DNA of 38,372 nt from Magnetococcales bacterium (GTDB taxonomy: Bacteria > Pseudomonadota > Magnetococcia > Magnetococcales > Magnetaquicoccaceae): the NCBI GenBank assembly GCA_015231755.1, contig JADGAZ010000028.1, positions 1-38,372 of the forward strand, given 5' to 3'. A program made the position numbers and the translations under genes. Numbering within the stretch: position 1 is the first letter of the stretch; the number at the start of each line of letters is the position of its first letter. This document shows, in pieces, positions 27,301 to 35,613 of the stretch. A model generated the notes under the pieces. The model saw only the letters and a list, made by a program, of their open reading frames with translations, was not told where the DNA came from and made no database searches.

Positions 27301-28275
27301 AATGGACACCACGACCTGGATTTTCTCCTGCTGAAAAAGCTGCATGCGCACTTCGACTGGATATACAGAACCATCCCTGCGACGGTGCTCGGTCTCGAAA
27401 AACAGTTGGAGCTTGTCTCCCCGCAACAGAGGCTGCACCCGTTCCTTGAATGCATTCTCCGACATCAACGGATTGAAAGACCAGGGATACAGCATCGATA
27501 ACTCGGCAGACGTATATCCCAGATTGACTTGTGCGCTATTGTTGACATAAACACAACGAAAAAAATCCACGTCAAAAATATAAATCTCATTGACCGAACT
27601 TTCCAGAATGCGTCCCAATTGTTGATGTTCCACAATACGACGAATCAACGGTTTGCTGATCCAATAAAACAGCAACTCCCCGACCGCAACGATTCCACAG
27701 GCCAATGCAAACAACAGCAAGGCAGCCTGGATGTATCGACTGCGGACCTCTTCCATATCGACTTTGACCACCACCCCCATATTCAAAATGGCCACCGGCT
27801 CATAAGCGGCCAACACCTCCACCCCGCGATAATCCAGACCAACAACGGAGCCGGATTGTCCCGACAAGGCCCGCTGCATCGGAATGGCCAACCGACTCGG
27901 AAGCGGCACCGGCTGAGGCTTGTCGAAGTCGGAGTGGCGATGCCGCACCATGAACACGATCCGGTCCCCTTCTCTTCGGCCCACCGTGAACTCCCCGGTC
28001 TCACCAAAGCCCTTGAACCGGTCATGAGCCTGCCGGATTTGCGCAAGGGTCGCCTCCTGAGAACCTCCCGGATAATCCGGACTGTGCTGCTGATCAAACG
28101 CCGCCAGGGATTCCATGAACCGGGCGCGGCTCTGGACAATGTCGATCAATCGGTCGCGAACATCTTCAAGATGGGTTGTATACAAAGTCCAAATGGTAAT
28201 ACCTCCCACAACCATCGAAACGATCAACAGGATCAGGCCAAGCAGCATGAACTTTCGATTGAAGGTCAGTTCCAT
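24397..28275 (-). CDS. Membrane hybrid histidine kinase: Cache, PAS x3, GAF, PAS, HisKA, HATPase, REC
   Basis: About 1292 residues from the ATG at 28275, chosen because GGAAAG lies about 7 nt upstream and the next residues MELTFNRKFMLLGLILLIVS begin the first helix; longer in-frame extensions have no homology signal. Two helices flank a Cache-like sensor (FGETGEFTVGRREG). Four PAS domains follow (PAS-PAS-PAS-GAF-PAS order by motifs such as NEIYIFDVD, GDAVISTDT, NDGIWDWN, EDMVLVADT), with one GAF module before the last. HisKA is of the AHDFNNLL subclass with H915; HATPase has DTGVGI and GKGTGLGL. A C-terminal receiver has D1206 in VIITDQTMPGM and K in LRKPV. No HPt is attached, so it needs a separate phosphotransfer protein or direct transfer to the nearby CheY-like regulators. 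Confidence 0.92.
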   Translation of the reverse strand: MELTFNRKFMLLGLILLIVSMVVGGITIWTLYTTHLEDVRDRLIDIVQSRARFMESLAAFDQQHSPDYPGGSQEATLAQIRQAHDRFKGFGETGEFTVGRREGDRIVFMVRHRHSDFDKPQPVPLPSRLAIPMQRALSGQSGSVVGLDYRGVEVLAAYEPVAILNMGVVVKVDMEEVRSRYIQAALLLFALACGIVAVGELLFYWISKPLIRRIVEHQQLGRILESSVNEIYIFDVDFFRCVYVNNSAQVNLGYTSAELSMLYPWSFNPLMSENAFKERVQPLLRGDKLQLFFETEHRRRDGSVYPVEVRMQLFQQEKIQVVVSIVLDVSTRKSLERSLYETETNHFITLQSIGDAVISTDTRRRVQYMNPVAETLTGWKLDEARNRPLSEVFRMVNSQTGLPVVNPVETVLETGTLVGLASHATLVARDGRESQIADSCSPIRDAGGTLLGVVLVFRDVTEEYRMRAALQTSEERLQLVLDGTNDGIWDWNIRSGAIYFSPKAEQMLGFAHGELVPHFQSWVDLLHPDDRERVLSGLDDHVAGRIESHSLEYRLRTRMGDWVWIQGRGKVVERDAEGKPWRMAGTYTDITVRKGAEMELQRMNRALKALSSASEALLHAQDEEQFMTTLCQLIVEKAGYRLAWCGFSGQDATQRVVPVAQFGYEIGYLDSLYISWGEGASGQGPTGRAIRTGLPAHARDILNDPDFAPWREQAMAQGYRSSVSLPLVSEGQPFGALSVYAAEPDAFDGRETAFLMDLARDISFGIMALRAHANNLRLASAIEQTEDMVLVADTGGVIQYVNQAFCRVTGYAATEVIDQNITILDAGEFKQEIAGEMWRCLAMGKTWKGHFLNRKKDGSFFDVESSISPVKSPDGSVRNYVAVHRDITRQLRMERQLRQAQKMKAIGTLAGGIAHDFNNLLGIILGYTELVLDKIPATDQNHQDLQDVFLAGKRAKDLVAQLLTFSRMSEGERKTIQVVPILKETIQFMRASVPTTIAIHTHILEPDVVISGDPTQLHQVIMNLCTNASFAMEEKGGSLDITLNTVTLTPDEAGTLDVAPGLYALLAVQDTGVGIDPEIRDRLFDPFFSTREIGKGTGLGLSVVHGIVTDAKGAIQVFSEIGRGSTFQVFWPLAVERETASETSTTVHRTLEAYRVLFVDDETSIARLGKMQLEQLGYQVECCSDPGLAWKRLQLDSDQYDVIITDQTMPGMTGIELLSRIATLNAGLPSVLCSGKKDPVSPEQMRTLGIRAVLRKPVLKEELGRILYDIFNNREVWDPDQFVVDSAEAVGP

Positions 28276-28566
28276 TTCTCGTCTTTCCGGATTCAATCCG
28301 AGCTGAAATCGGAATGCAACCAGTTCTGGAAGTTTATAAACACAAACATGAATGATAGACCTTATTGGAGATCTGAATGAGTGATACTCTATCAGAAGTT
28401 TCACAACGATGCAGCATCCCATGCGATACCGATCTAAAAACATCTCCGGCATGCGCGAGATCCGCCGTTGCGCCTCAAGGATGAACCTTCTCCAGGAAGA
28501 ATATTCGACAAATTGGGGAAAACAGGCGGGAAACTCCGGGACAAGCGGAATCAAGGCGTCCGGCGA

Positions 28567-29361
28567 TCAAGGCGTCCGGACCAGACGAAATCCAATATAG
28601 TCATAGCGACTGGTGGGAGCATGCCAGTAACGTTCGGCACTACGGGCTCTTTTGGCACCATTATCATAAGACCCCCCGCGCAAGACACGATCACGGACAT
28701 TCACTTCATTTCGGAACGGATTTTTCATACTGGCCTGGGGAGTGGCATAATAGTCCGGGTCATAGCCGTCCATGCACCATTCCCAGACATTGCCATGCAT
28801 GTCGTACAAACCAAACCCGTTGGCGGGAAAACTCCCGACCGGCATGGTGGATTGGCGATACAGTCCCTTGGAAAATCCCCGACAGGGACAACTGCCATTG
28901 AAATTGACCTGATTGTTGGATCGAATGGTTTCGCCAAAAGAAAAAGGGGTCACACTCCCGGCGCGGCAGGCGTATTCCCACTCGGCTTCCGTAGGCAGGC
29001 GAAACCCTCCTCCGCTGCGCAAATTCAACAGTTCGATGAAGGCCATGGCGTCATACCAACTGACCCGCTCCACCGGATAGTTGGCCCCCCGTCGGAAATG
29101 GGCCGGATTTTCATGGATGAGTTTGCACCACTCCCCCTGAGTGACGGCAAACATCCCCATCCAGAAACCATCCAGGCTCACGTCATGTAGCGGCGCCTCG
29201 CTTGGTTTGTGACCATCCTCGCTCTCCACGCTGCCCATCCTGAAGGTTCCCGGGGGAATCCACACAAACTTCATTCCGGTAATATCGTCTCGAAATTCCA
29301 ACATGTCACAATCCGGCCTTCCAGGTACGGTTGATTCCAGAAGATCGACCCTCATCGTCAT
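28567..29361 (-). CDS. SUMF1/formylglycine-generating-enzyme-fold protein lacking the catalytic cysteines
   Basis: The product has about 264 residues. The family blocks are clear: VWIPPGTFRMGS, the DVSLDGFWMGMFAVT strand, NYPVERVSWYDAMAF, RLPTEAEWEYACRAG, NGFGLYDMHGNVWEW and RVLRGGSYDNG...RSAERYW...IGFR. In active formylglycine-generating enzymes two Cys follow the RGGSW motif; here the stretch after RGGSY has none, so sulfatase-type formylglycine formation is unlikely. Other members of the fold act as sensors, oxygenase-like enzymes (EgtB, PvdO) or recognition modules. The start is uncertain: ATG 29361, ATG 29355 or ATG 29304, with GGAAGG 12 nt before the last. It lies inside the signalling locus between two hybrid kinases, so it may serve as their accessory domain. 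Confidence 0.85.
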   Translation of the reverse strand: MTMRVDLLESTVPGRPDCDMLEFRDDITGMKFVWIPPGTFRMGSVESEDGHKPSEAPLHDVSLDGFWMGMFAVTQGEWCKLIHENPAHFRRGANYPVERVSWYDAMAFIELLNLRSGGGFRLPTEAEWEYACRAGSVTPFSFGETIRSNNQVNFNGSCPCRGFSKGLYRQSTMPVGSFPANGFGLYDMHGNVWEWCMDGYDPDYYATPQASMKNPFRNEVNVRDRVLRGGSYDNGAKRARSAERYWHAPTSRYDYIGFRLVRTP

Positions 29362-29465
29362 CCACACCAACCGATCTCAACATGCTCGCCCTCGTCAATT
29401 CCGATGAACCATACATCCCCTCGACTCACAACAACACCCAACGCGCACCATCCGCAGGCAACGGT

Positions 29466-32400
29466 TCATAACTGGGTCAACAATAGCAAGGTCTGCTCAA
29501 TCTGTTCATCCAGTCTTTCCAGAAAGGCATTCACCTCCTCCCAGTCCCCCACCTCCGCGGAACCTTTGATGCGAATGGCCTGGGTTCCGATCCGACTGGC
29601 GCCGATCCCTTTGGCCAGACTGGACAATTTCCCAACCCCCTGCACCGCCTGTGTGACATTTTTCTTGTCCAGGGCACGGCGCAACTCTTTGACGACCGCC
29701 AACACCTCTCCCTGAAAGGCGCTCCTGGCCCGGTTCCAGGACTCCTGATCCACTTCGACCGGCTCCAAAGTGATCTTTCCCACGGACCGTTTCCGGGGCT
29801 TGAGAAACGGTTCGATGACCTGAATCAGCTCATGGGGTCGATACGGTTTTCTCAGATAACCATTCATGCCGATATTGCGACACTTCTCCTCCTCCGAGGC
29901 CATGATACAGGCGGTGACCGCAATGATGGGAATCCGGGAATCCAACATCTCGGACGGGGAACTTTCCCGGATGCGCAGGGTGGTTTCAAAGCCATCCATG
30001 TTCGGCATTTGCAGGTCCATCAAAATCACATCGAAATGGGTTTCCTTTTTCTTCAAGATGTCCAGGGCCTCGCCACCATGGTTGGCCAGGGTGACCAGAT
30101 GACCCGCCTGATACAAAATGGTGGTCGCCAGTCTCTGGTTGGTGGCCAGATCCTCCACCAGAAGAATCTGCAATGGATAAACATCGGTCCGACGTTTGAT
30201 GGCATGATCGACCGGATGACTCAAAGCGCTCTCTTTTCCCAATCCCTGTTGAATCCGATTGAGCAGTTGAAAACGCCGCACCGGTTTTTTCAACGACAAC
30301 GCCCCATGCAACCAGGACGGCCCAATGAATGCCGAAAGGCTCATATTGGTGGGCAACAAGACAATCGGCGCGCCCCGGAATCCGCTGGCCACCTGCTGCA
30401 TATCCACCTCGGAGATCTCTTCCCGCAGCAGGCACTCATCCACCAACAAGACATCAAACGGTTGGTTTCGTCCTTGCGCCTCCCTCAAAGCGGCAAGCAA
30501 CGCCGTACTGTCCGCAACCGTCTCACAGCTTCCGCCAAATCCGATCACCATCTTGCCAATGATCGACTGCCCGATGTAGGGACCACCACCGATCAAAACC
30601 CGCAACCCTTCCAGAGTGGCGGCATTTTTCTCTTTCCGGTTGACACGATCGTCACTGTCGGCTCTGTGACCCCTCGTGTGTTGTGGCTGGGCATGAGACA
30701 ATTTGACAGCAAAATGAAACGTGCTTCCCTGGTCAAGAATGCTTTCGACCCAGATGCTCCCATTCATCATCTGCACCAGATGTTTGCTGATACCCAACCC
30801 CAGACCCGTCCCGCCATACTTGCGTGACGTGGAGTCGTCGACCTGGGTGAATTCCTTGAAAATGATATTCAGTTTATCTTCCGGAATCCCGATTCCCGTG
30901 TCGGTGACGGAAACGCGCAACAAAAAAGGCTCCCCGTCCGCATCCAAAACCCGCGCCCCTTCCACCCGCACCAGAACATAACCGGAAAAGGTGAATTTGA
31001 TGGCGTTGTTGATCAGGTTGATCATGATCTGTTTGAGCCGCAACGGATCTCCATACAAGGTTTGCGGCAAATTCCAGGCCACGTCGCAAAACAGGTCCAG
31101 TGACTTATGATGCGCATTGACCGCCATGGTCTCACACACATCCTCGATCCTGCCGCACAAATCGAATGGAATGTTCTCAAAGACCAGCTTTCCCGCTTCG
31201 ATTTTGGAAATATCCAGGATATCGTTGATCAGATCCAACAAAGAAAGCCCGGCATTCAAAACCATTTGCAGATGCCCCAACTCCTCTTCCCGCGGCAGAT
31301 TGCTGGTCAGAATCAGATCGGTCATGCCAATGATGGCATTCATGGGACTCCGAATCTCATGACTCATATTGGCAAGAAAGGCGCTTTTTGTCTTGCTTGC
31401 TGCTTCCGCGACACTCAATGTATCCCCAAGCGATTTCAGAAGCTGTTTTTCCGAGGTAATGTCATGCAGAAAGATAATATTACTTGATTTTCCGTGTCGC
31501 AAAGAGATGACCAGCCCAATATCCAAATCAATCGGCTGACCACTGGCTCCCAGACAGGTACAATTGAGCCGTCTTTGAATGGTGCCAGACTGGCCGGAAG
31601 GTGAATCCACTCCGCTCCCGGAGGGTAACGTGTGCAGCAACGACAAAAATTCCCGATGCGGAATCAGATTTCCAATATTGATATTCTCCCATGCGGATAA
31701 TGAATATCCAAAAATCTGCATGGCTGCCGCATTGGAATAGACAATCCGGCCCTGGGCATCGATCCCCATGATGCCATCCAACGCACTGTCCAGAATGGTT
31801 TCCAGGTACCTTTCACTCTCGGCAATCCACTCCTTGCTGTGTTCACAATCCAGCACACCCGCCATGATGCGCCCGACGGTGTGCAGAAAGTCGAAGGATT
31901 CGGGACACAAATCAATCTGATGATCAAAAACAAGACACACAACCCCAAAACGACTCCCTTCAAGCTCGACCGGGAATACCCGATGCCCATCAGGCCATAC
32001 CGGTCCTTCCTTCGCGATCAAACCGGGCAACAACTGGCAGCATTTTTCAATCTCGGCCACCTCCATGCCAATGGTGACTTGCAAACAATCCAGCCCCTCC
32101 AGTCTGCCATTCAAGGGTGCCAGAAAAATTCCCGCCGACACATAATCGGCAATATCATGCACCGATACAATGCGGTTCAAAATGATCTCCAGTCGTTCTT
32201 TCCAGGGCAGATGACTCGTGGCAACCCGGTGAATCTCGACGATACCTTCTTGATAAACCAACTGCTTTTTGATATGGGCATTCAGTCTGTGATGATTCAG
32301 GGCAATGGTTGCCTGAGAGGCCAAAGATTCCACAAGACTCTCGTCATCCTCGGAAAACGGAATGACTCCCCCACTGTGCTTATCCGTCGCGTTGATCAAC

Positions 32401-32861
32401 TGAATCGCGCCAACAGGCTCTTCACCAGCAATCATCAAGGGAGCCGTCAGAAAGGATCGGGAACGGTAGCCGTTCTGCCGATCGAATTCGCGGGTCTTCT
32501 CAAAATCATAATCCGTCACCGAATAGCCGTCTTCGATTCTGATGATTTTGCGTTCAAGAACACAGGCAGACACAATGGATCGGAGATCCGGGCTATCGTC
32601 ATCCAGATAAAGGGGAATCAAAGGAAACGAACATTTCCGCCCCGAAGCCCCCCCGAGGCTGATGCCGAGAGAATCGGTACGCACAATCTCGAACCGAAGA
32701 AACCGTTTTCCGACCACCAGATATAAAGTACCCGCATCGGCGCGGGTCAGGTCCTTGGCGTAGACCAGGATCATTTCCAACAACAAATCCAACTCCACGG
32801 AGGAGGACAAAGCAACTCCGATCTGATTCAGTTTTCTTAACTTGTCGCGCAGATCCACCAT
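29466..32861 (-). CDS. Cytosolic hybrid histidine kinase: GAF, GAF-like, PAS, HisKA, HATPase, REC-like, REC, HPt-like
   Basis: The product has 1131 residues from the ATG at 32861, chosen because AAGGTG lies 6 nt upstream and GAF begins immediately; an upstream extension to 33044 is unconvincing. GAF covers about 12-195 (FLTAPLMIAGEEPVGAIQLI) and a second GAF-like region 205-340. PAS follows (350-470). HisKA has H501 ([13 protein letters not shown]); HATPase has N619 ([11 protein letters not shown]), DTGIGI and GGTGLGLGISK. The first receiver-like domain (755-875) keeps a D in VLLVDECLL and a K, but the acidic pair is replaced by GGG. The second (897-1015) is canonical with D949 (LMDLQMPNMDG). 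The end region reads VGKLSSLAKGIGA instead of AHxLKG, so the HPt histidine is absent. No membrane helix is seen; GAF input suggests a soluble ligand or redox cue. It is the promoter-proximal gene of the locus. Confidence 0.93.
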   Translation of the reverse strand: MVDLRDKLRKLNQIGVALSSSVELDLLLEMILVYAKDLTRADAGTLYLVVGKRFLRFEIVRTDSLGISLGGASGRKCSFPLIPLYLDDDSPDLRSIVSACVLERKIIRIEDGYSVTDYDFEKTREFDRQNGYRSRSFLTAPLMIAGEEPVGAIQLINATDKHSGGVIPFSEDDESLVESLASQATIALNHHRLNAHIKKQLVYQEGIVEIHRVATSHLPWKERLEIILNRIVSVHDIADYVSAGIFLAPLNGRLEGLDCLQVTIGMEVAEIEKCCQLLPGLIAKEGPVWPDGHRVFPVELEGSRFGVVCLVFDHQIDLCPESFDFLHTVGRIMAGVLDCEHSKEWIAESERYLETILDSALDGIMGIDAQGRIVYSNAAAMQIFGYSLSAWENINIGNLIPHREFLSLLHTLPSGSGVDSPSGQSGTIQRRLNCTCLGASGQPIDLDIGLVISLRHGKSSNIIFLHDITSEKQLLKSLGDTLSVAEAASKTKSAFLANMSHEIRSPMNAIIGMTDLILTSNLPREEELGHLQMVLNAGLSLLDLINDILDISKIEAGKLVFENIPFDLCGRIEDVCETMAVNAHHKSLDLFCDVAWNLPQTLYGDPLRLKQIMINLINNAIKFTFSGYVLVRVEGARVLDADGEPFLLRVSVTDTGIGIPEDKLNIIFKEFTQVDDSTSRKYGGTGLGLGISKHLVQMMNGSIWVESILDQGSTFHFAVKLSHAQPQHTRGHRADSDDRVNRKEKNAATLEGLRVLIGGGPYIGQSIIGKMVIGFGGSCETVADSTALLAALREAQGRNQPFDVLLVDECLLREEISEVDMQQVASGFRGAPIVLLPTNMSLSAFIGPSWLHGALSLKKPVRRFQLLNRIQQGLGKESALSHPVDHAIKRRTDVYPLQILLVEDLATNQRLATTILYQAGHLVTLANHGGEALDILKKKETHFDVILMDLQMPNMDGFETTLRIRESSPSEMLDSRIPIIAVTACIMASEEEKCRNIGMNGYLRKPYRPHELIQVIEPFLKPRKRSVGKITLEPVEVDQESWNRARSAFQGEVLAVVKELRRALDKKNVTQAVQGVGKLSSLAKGIGASRIGTQAIRIKGSAEVGDWEEVNAFLERLDEQIEQTLLLLTQL

Positions 32862-33378
32862 GCATACACCTTGAATCCAACAGAAATCTCCCGGATCTGC
32901 CGGGGGAGAGGAAAAATGGGAAATTTCTGGAAAGATTCCAGCGTTTTCTTTGCTGCTCTTGCGACTCTCCTGCCGTATCCATCTCAGGTCTGAACAACCG
33001 CAATACGATAAATTGGCCTGACTCCCGCCTTTGAACGTTTGCAATTCAAGGGATATCCAATCAGGTTAGGCCAACTTTCCCACTTTGTAAACCTTCTTGT
33101 CATTCCTGAAACCAACCCCAGCCCCAAAAACCATCCCCTCGGCAACACGCTTTACGAAAGACGCCAAGCAACAAACAAGCCCCGCCACCCTTCCGTCCAA
33201 GAAATGGCAGGCCGAGGAAAATAATGATAGAAATCTAAAATTAAATAATTTTTATTATATAATAACCGCCCAGCATGCAGTCCCGCCACACCCGCAAAGG
33301 GGTGGCGGGACAACGGGAAAACATGGCGTTCTGTGGCGAAAGCGCGACAAACCAGCGCTCCCGAACCACCCTTTCAAG
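32862..33378. other. Non-coding region between the cytosolic kinase gene and the SphA-like gene
   Basis: The left half serves as the leader of the kinase gene on the minus strand. The middle (33220-33265) is strikingly A/T-rich. A strong GC stem (33280-33311) follows, next to the end of the SphA-like gene. No gene with a credible start was found. Confidence 0.5.
33280..33311 (-). terminator. GC-rich hairpin downstream of the SphA-like gene
   Basis: GTCCCGCCAC (33280-33289) and GTGGCGGGAC (33302-33311) form a perfect 10-bp stem, with CCC/GGG able to extend it inward, on the 3' side of the minus-strand gene ending at 33379. Reading on, the minus strand is T/A-rich after about 20 nt, so the U-tract is remote. 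A terminator is plausible, not certain. Confidence 0.45.
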
Positions 33379-34287
33379 TCACAATGGCTTGGTCAAAGTC
33401 ATCGTCACAATGGAACCTTCGGGACGATCTTCCGCACCAAACTCCAAAATGCCACGCAGGGACACAGACATCTTCAACGCCGGAATCGCCGTGACCAACT
33501 CCGGTCCGATGCCGAAAACCTGATCGTGATCGTTACGATTCCAGGTGACGCCGGTGCCTTTGTCGTCGGTCAACTGCCATTGTCCATAACCCGCCACCCC
33601 CAGTTCCACCAGATCGGTGACCTGATGACCGATGCCCCATTCAAAATGGAAATCATCACCAAGACGCACATCGGTTTCGTCTTTCTTGGAGTGGGTTTCA
33701 TATCGGGTCAACAACGACATCGACCACTCTTTCTTCGCATCCGGGTACCAGGTACCGCCCAACGTAAACATGGTGGTCCAGAAATCCTTGCCGGGAGAGG
33801 CGGGATTGAGGCGGTTATAGCTGCCGGTGGGCAGATAGAATCCAAGGGCCGTGGAGGCATCCCAATTGGCCCCATGCCAACCCAGCAGAAGCGGTTCAAT
33901 GGCGATGTCACCCAGGCCGAATTTGTCAGATTCCACCCCCACACCGTTCAAGTCGAGATCGGTGTTCACCAACGGGACCAGGATATCCATCCCATAGTCG
34001 GCGCCCAGCACCTTATGGGGTGTCATCCAAATGAGTCGATTGACCGAGGCGAAAACATCCAGATCCAGTCCAACCGGAACCTCTTTGCCGTTATTGTCCT
34101 GCAAAGCCGTGGATTGATACAATACGTTGTACCAGCGCCAGTAAACGCCAGGCGGAGGAAGTGTTGCGGCCTTGATTCCTTCGACCCCATGAACATAATG
34201 CCCCTGTTCTCCGGCATCTGCACGGGAGGTCAAAGTGAGATTGCCCACACACAGTCCAACCGCCAGCAGTGTTCCGACTTTTTTCAT
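33379..34287 (-). CDS. SphA-type outer-membrane protein (COG4313-like, phenol meta-pathway-associated family)
   Basis: The 302-residue product starts at ATG 34287 with a perfect AAAGGAG 5 nt upstream. A signal peptide covers about 1-25 (AVGLCVGNLTL, cleavage after ADA). The mature chain is rich in alternating aromatic/polar strands: PPPGVYWRWYNVLY, GLGDIAIEPLLLGWHG, TALGFYLPTGSYN, FTLGGTWYPDAKKEWSMSL. This is the pattern of SphA-like beta-barrel proteins, which resemble FadL-like transporters and are often linked to uptake of hydrophobic or aromatic compounds. No aromatic catabolism genes lie nearby, so its substrate is open. The end SIVTMTLTKPL is typical of an outer-membrane C-terminus without the terminal Phe. 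Confidence 0.8.
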   Translation of the reverse strand: MKKVGTLLAVGLCVGNLTLTSRADAGEQGHYVHGVEGIKAATLPPPGVYWRWYNVLYQSTALQDNNGKEVPVGLDLDVFASVNRLIWMTPHKVLGADYGMDILVPLVNTDLDLNGVGVESDKFGLGDIAIEPLLLGWHGANWDASTALGFYLPTGSYNRLNPASPGKDFWTTMFTLGGTWYPDAKKEWSMSLLTRYETHSKKDETDVRLGDDFHFEWGIGHQVTDLVELGVAGYGQWQLTDDKGTGVTWNRNDHDQVFGIGPELVTAIPALKMSVSLRGILEFGAEDRPEGSIVTMTLTKPL

Positions 34288-34862
34288 GGTCACTCCTTTG
34301 TCTATAACCGGGCCATGGAATGGAATACGTTCCATCGCCCCAGGTGCTGTCCAATGAACACCCCAGACCACAGTATCCCGCAGTTTGGGACATCCACCCA
34401 TCCGAACATCATAGGTCACCCCAAGGGGGATAGAAAGCAAAAATATGAATACCGGGCCATCCCCACCTTCCAGGCGCGTTCCATTTCCAGTTTGTGGTGT
34501 CTATTCTTTCATAAACAGAACCAAATAACCGCAGACGCTCTGGTCATCGCCACCGCTGCGTTGGACCCTGTTCATGCCGTTCAATGCTGGCCCAACACGC
34601 CACACCATCCAACCCAAACACAACGCCATCATTATGGATAAACCGGTTCCGCATACTTGATCTGTGGGCGTGATGGATGTATGCTGCGTCATCACTCAGA
34701 TTTTCATTAATTCCGATTGCCAAGTCATCACAAAAATAGAATTAAAATAATCAACCAAACAAAACCGCTTGCAATCGTCGCATGATACAAAAAAAGAGTC
34801 CCGTTGATCCCATTGACGCGTGACTCCCAATCGATCTCCACCCATACCAAAGGGTTGTTGCT
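34288..34862. other. Divergent intergenic region with a separated inverted repeat
   Basis: No convincing gene is present; a 64-codon minus-strand frame at 34501-34695 has one hydrophobic stretch but no ribosome-binding site. CGATTGCCAAG (34714-34724) pairs with CTTGCAATCG (34768-34777), one base bulged, around a 43-bp A/T-rich core (34725-34767) that could hold a promoter. AAGGG lies 8 nt before the GTG at 34863. Confidence 0.4.
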
Positions 34863-35519
34863 GTGTTCAGAATGATATCTCAAGCCAGCCACGTATGGCC
34901 GGACCATCTGGATTGGCGGTCCGGCACACGCATGGCTTCGTCGTTGGTCCGTTTGCGGGAGATTGGATCGGTGGCAGCGAGTTCCCGCCACTTGGCGCGA
35001 CAGATGGCCATGCAGGTGGACTATCAGCAATCCGGATTGATCGTGGAACTGGGGCCAGGACTGGGCGCCATCACCAAGGAAGTATACAAACGGGTCGCCA
35101 ACCGCAAGCAATTGCTGTTGATCGAGGTGGGAGGAGCCTTTATCCCCGAATTGAAAAAACAATTCCACGGAGTCACGGTGATTCACGACTCGGCGGAGTG
35201 GCTGCTCAAACATGTCAAAGGACGCCGAGTGGCGGCAGTGGTCTCCTCGCTGCCGTTACGATCCCTGCCCAACAAAGTGGTACATCGCATTGGAGTGGCC
35301 TTGAGCCAGGTGATGGATGCCCAAACCCGCTACATCCAGTTCACCTACGATCTGCGCCCCACGGAATCGGCTTATTTTACCCACATCGCCATGGAAAAAC
35401 AGCACAGCCGGATTGTCTGGCGCAACCTGCCCCCGGCACGGGTGGATACCTTCTGTCTGGCCACGGAATCGACCGGTCGCCCGGAAAAAATCGCGTTCCA
35501 TGCCGCCTCTGGATCCTGA
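34863..35519 (+). CDS. PmtA/KsgA-like SAM methyltransferase (probable phospholipid N-methyltransferase)
   Basis: This 218-residue protein starts at GTG 34863, preferred over ATG 34872 because AAGGG is 8 nt upstream. Residues 35-48 (GSVAASSRHLARQM) and 60-70 (IVELGPGLGAIT) match the N-terminal signature and motif I of bacterial phosphatidylethanolamine N-methyltransferases of the PmtA type and of related rRNA dimethyltransferases. The post-I residue E in LLLIEVGG and the SSLPLRSLP block in place of the KsgA NLPY motif favour the phospholipid enzyme, which makes phosphatidylcholine precursors at the membrane. The end block FTYDLRPT and the C-terminal VWRNLPPARVDTFC fit the same family. Convergent with the HdeA-like gene. 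Confidence 0.8.
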   Translation: MFRMISQASHVWPDHLDWRSGTRMASSLVRLREIGSVAASSRHLARQMAMQVDYQQSGLIVELGPGLGAITKEVYKRVANRKQLLLIEVGGAFIPELKKQFHGVTVIHDSAEWLLKHVKGRRVAAVVSSLPLRSLPNKVVHRIGVALSQVMDAQTRYIQFTYDLRPTESAYFTHIAMEKQHSRIVWRNLPPARVDTFCLATESTGRPEKIAFHAASGS

Positions 35520-35572
35520 CGGCAGCAACGAGAACCTCCCGGACCCGTCTCAATTCACAAGACACAAGGCCC

Positions 35573-35600
35573 CCATCCCCACCAGTCAAGGGGGGGATGG
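35573..35600. terminator. Possible hairpin between convergent genes
   Basis: CCATCCCC (35573-35580) pairs with GGGGATGG (35593-35600) around a 12-nt loop. The location between two convergent stop codons (35519 and 35614) fits termination, but no U-tract follows on either strand. Confidence 0.35.
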
Positions 35601-35613
35601 ATGACCTGAAAAC

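Noticed and set aside
24370-27501. 1043-codon plus-strand frame
   Set aside because: Antisense shadow of the Cache/PAS/GAF kinase; its length comes from strong codon bias on the other strand.
28567-29361. Genuine sulfatase-modifying formylglycine-generating enzyme
   Set aside because: The catalytic cysteines after the RGGS motif are absent and no sulfatase gene is in the window.
34501-34695. Small minus-strand membrane peptide of 64 codons
   Set aside because: One hydrophobic stretch only, no ribosome-binding site, and no homology pattern that I recognise.
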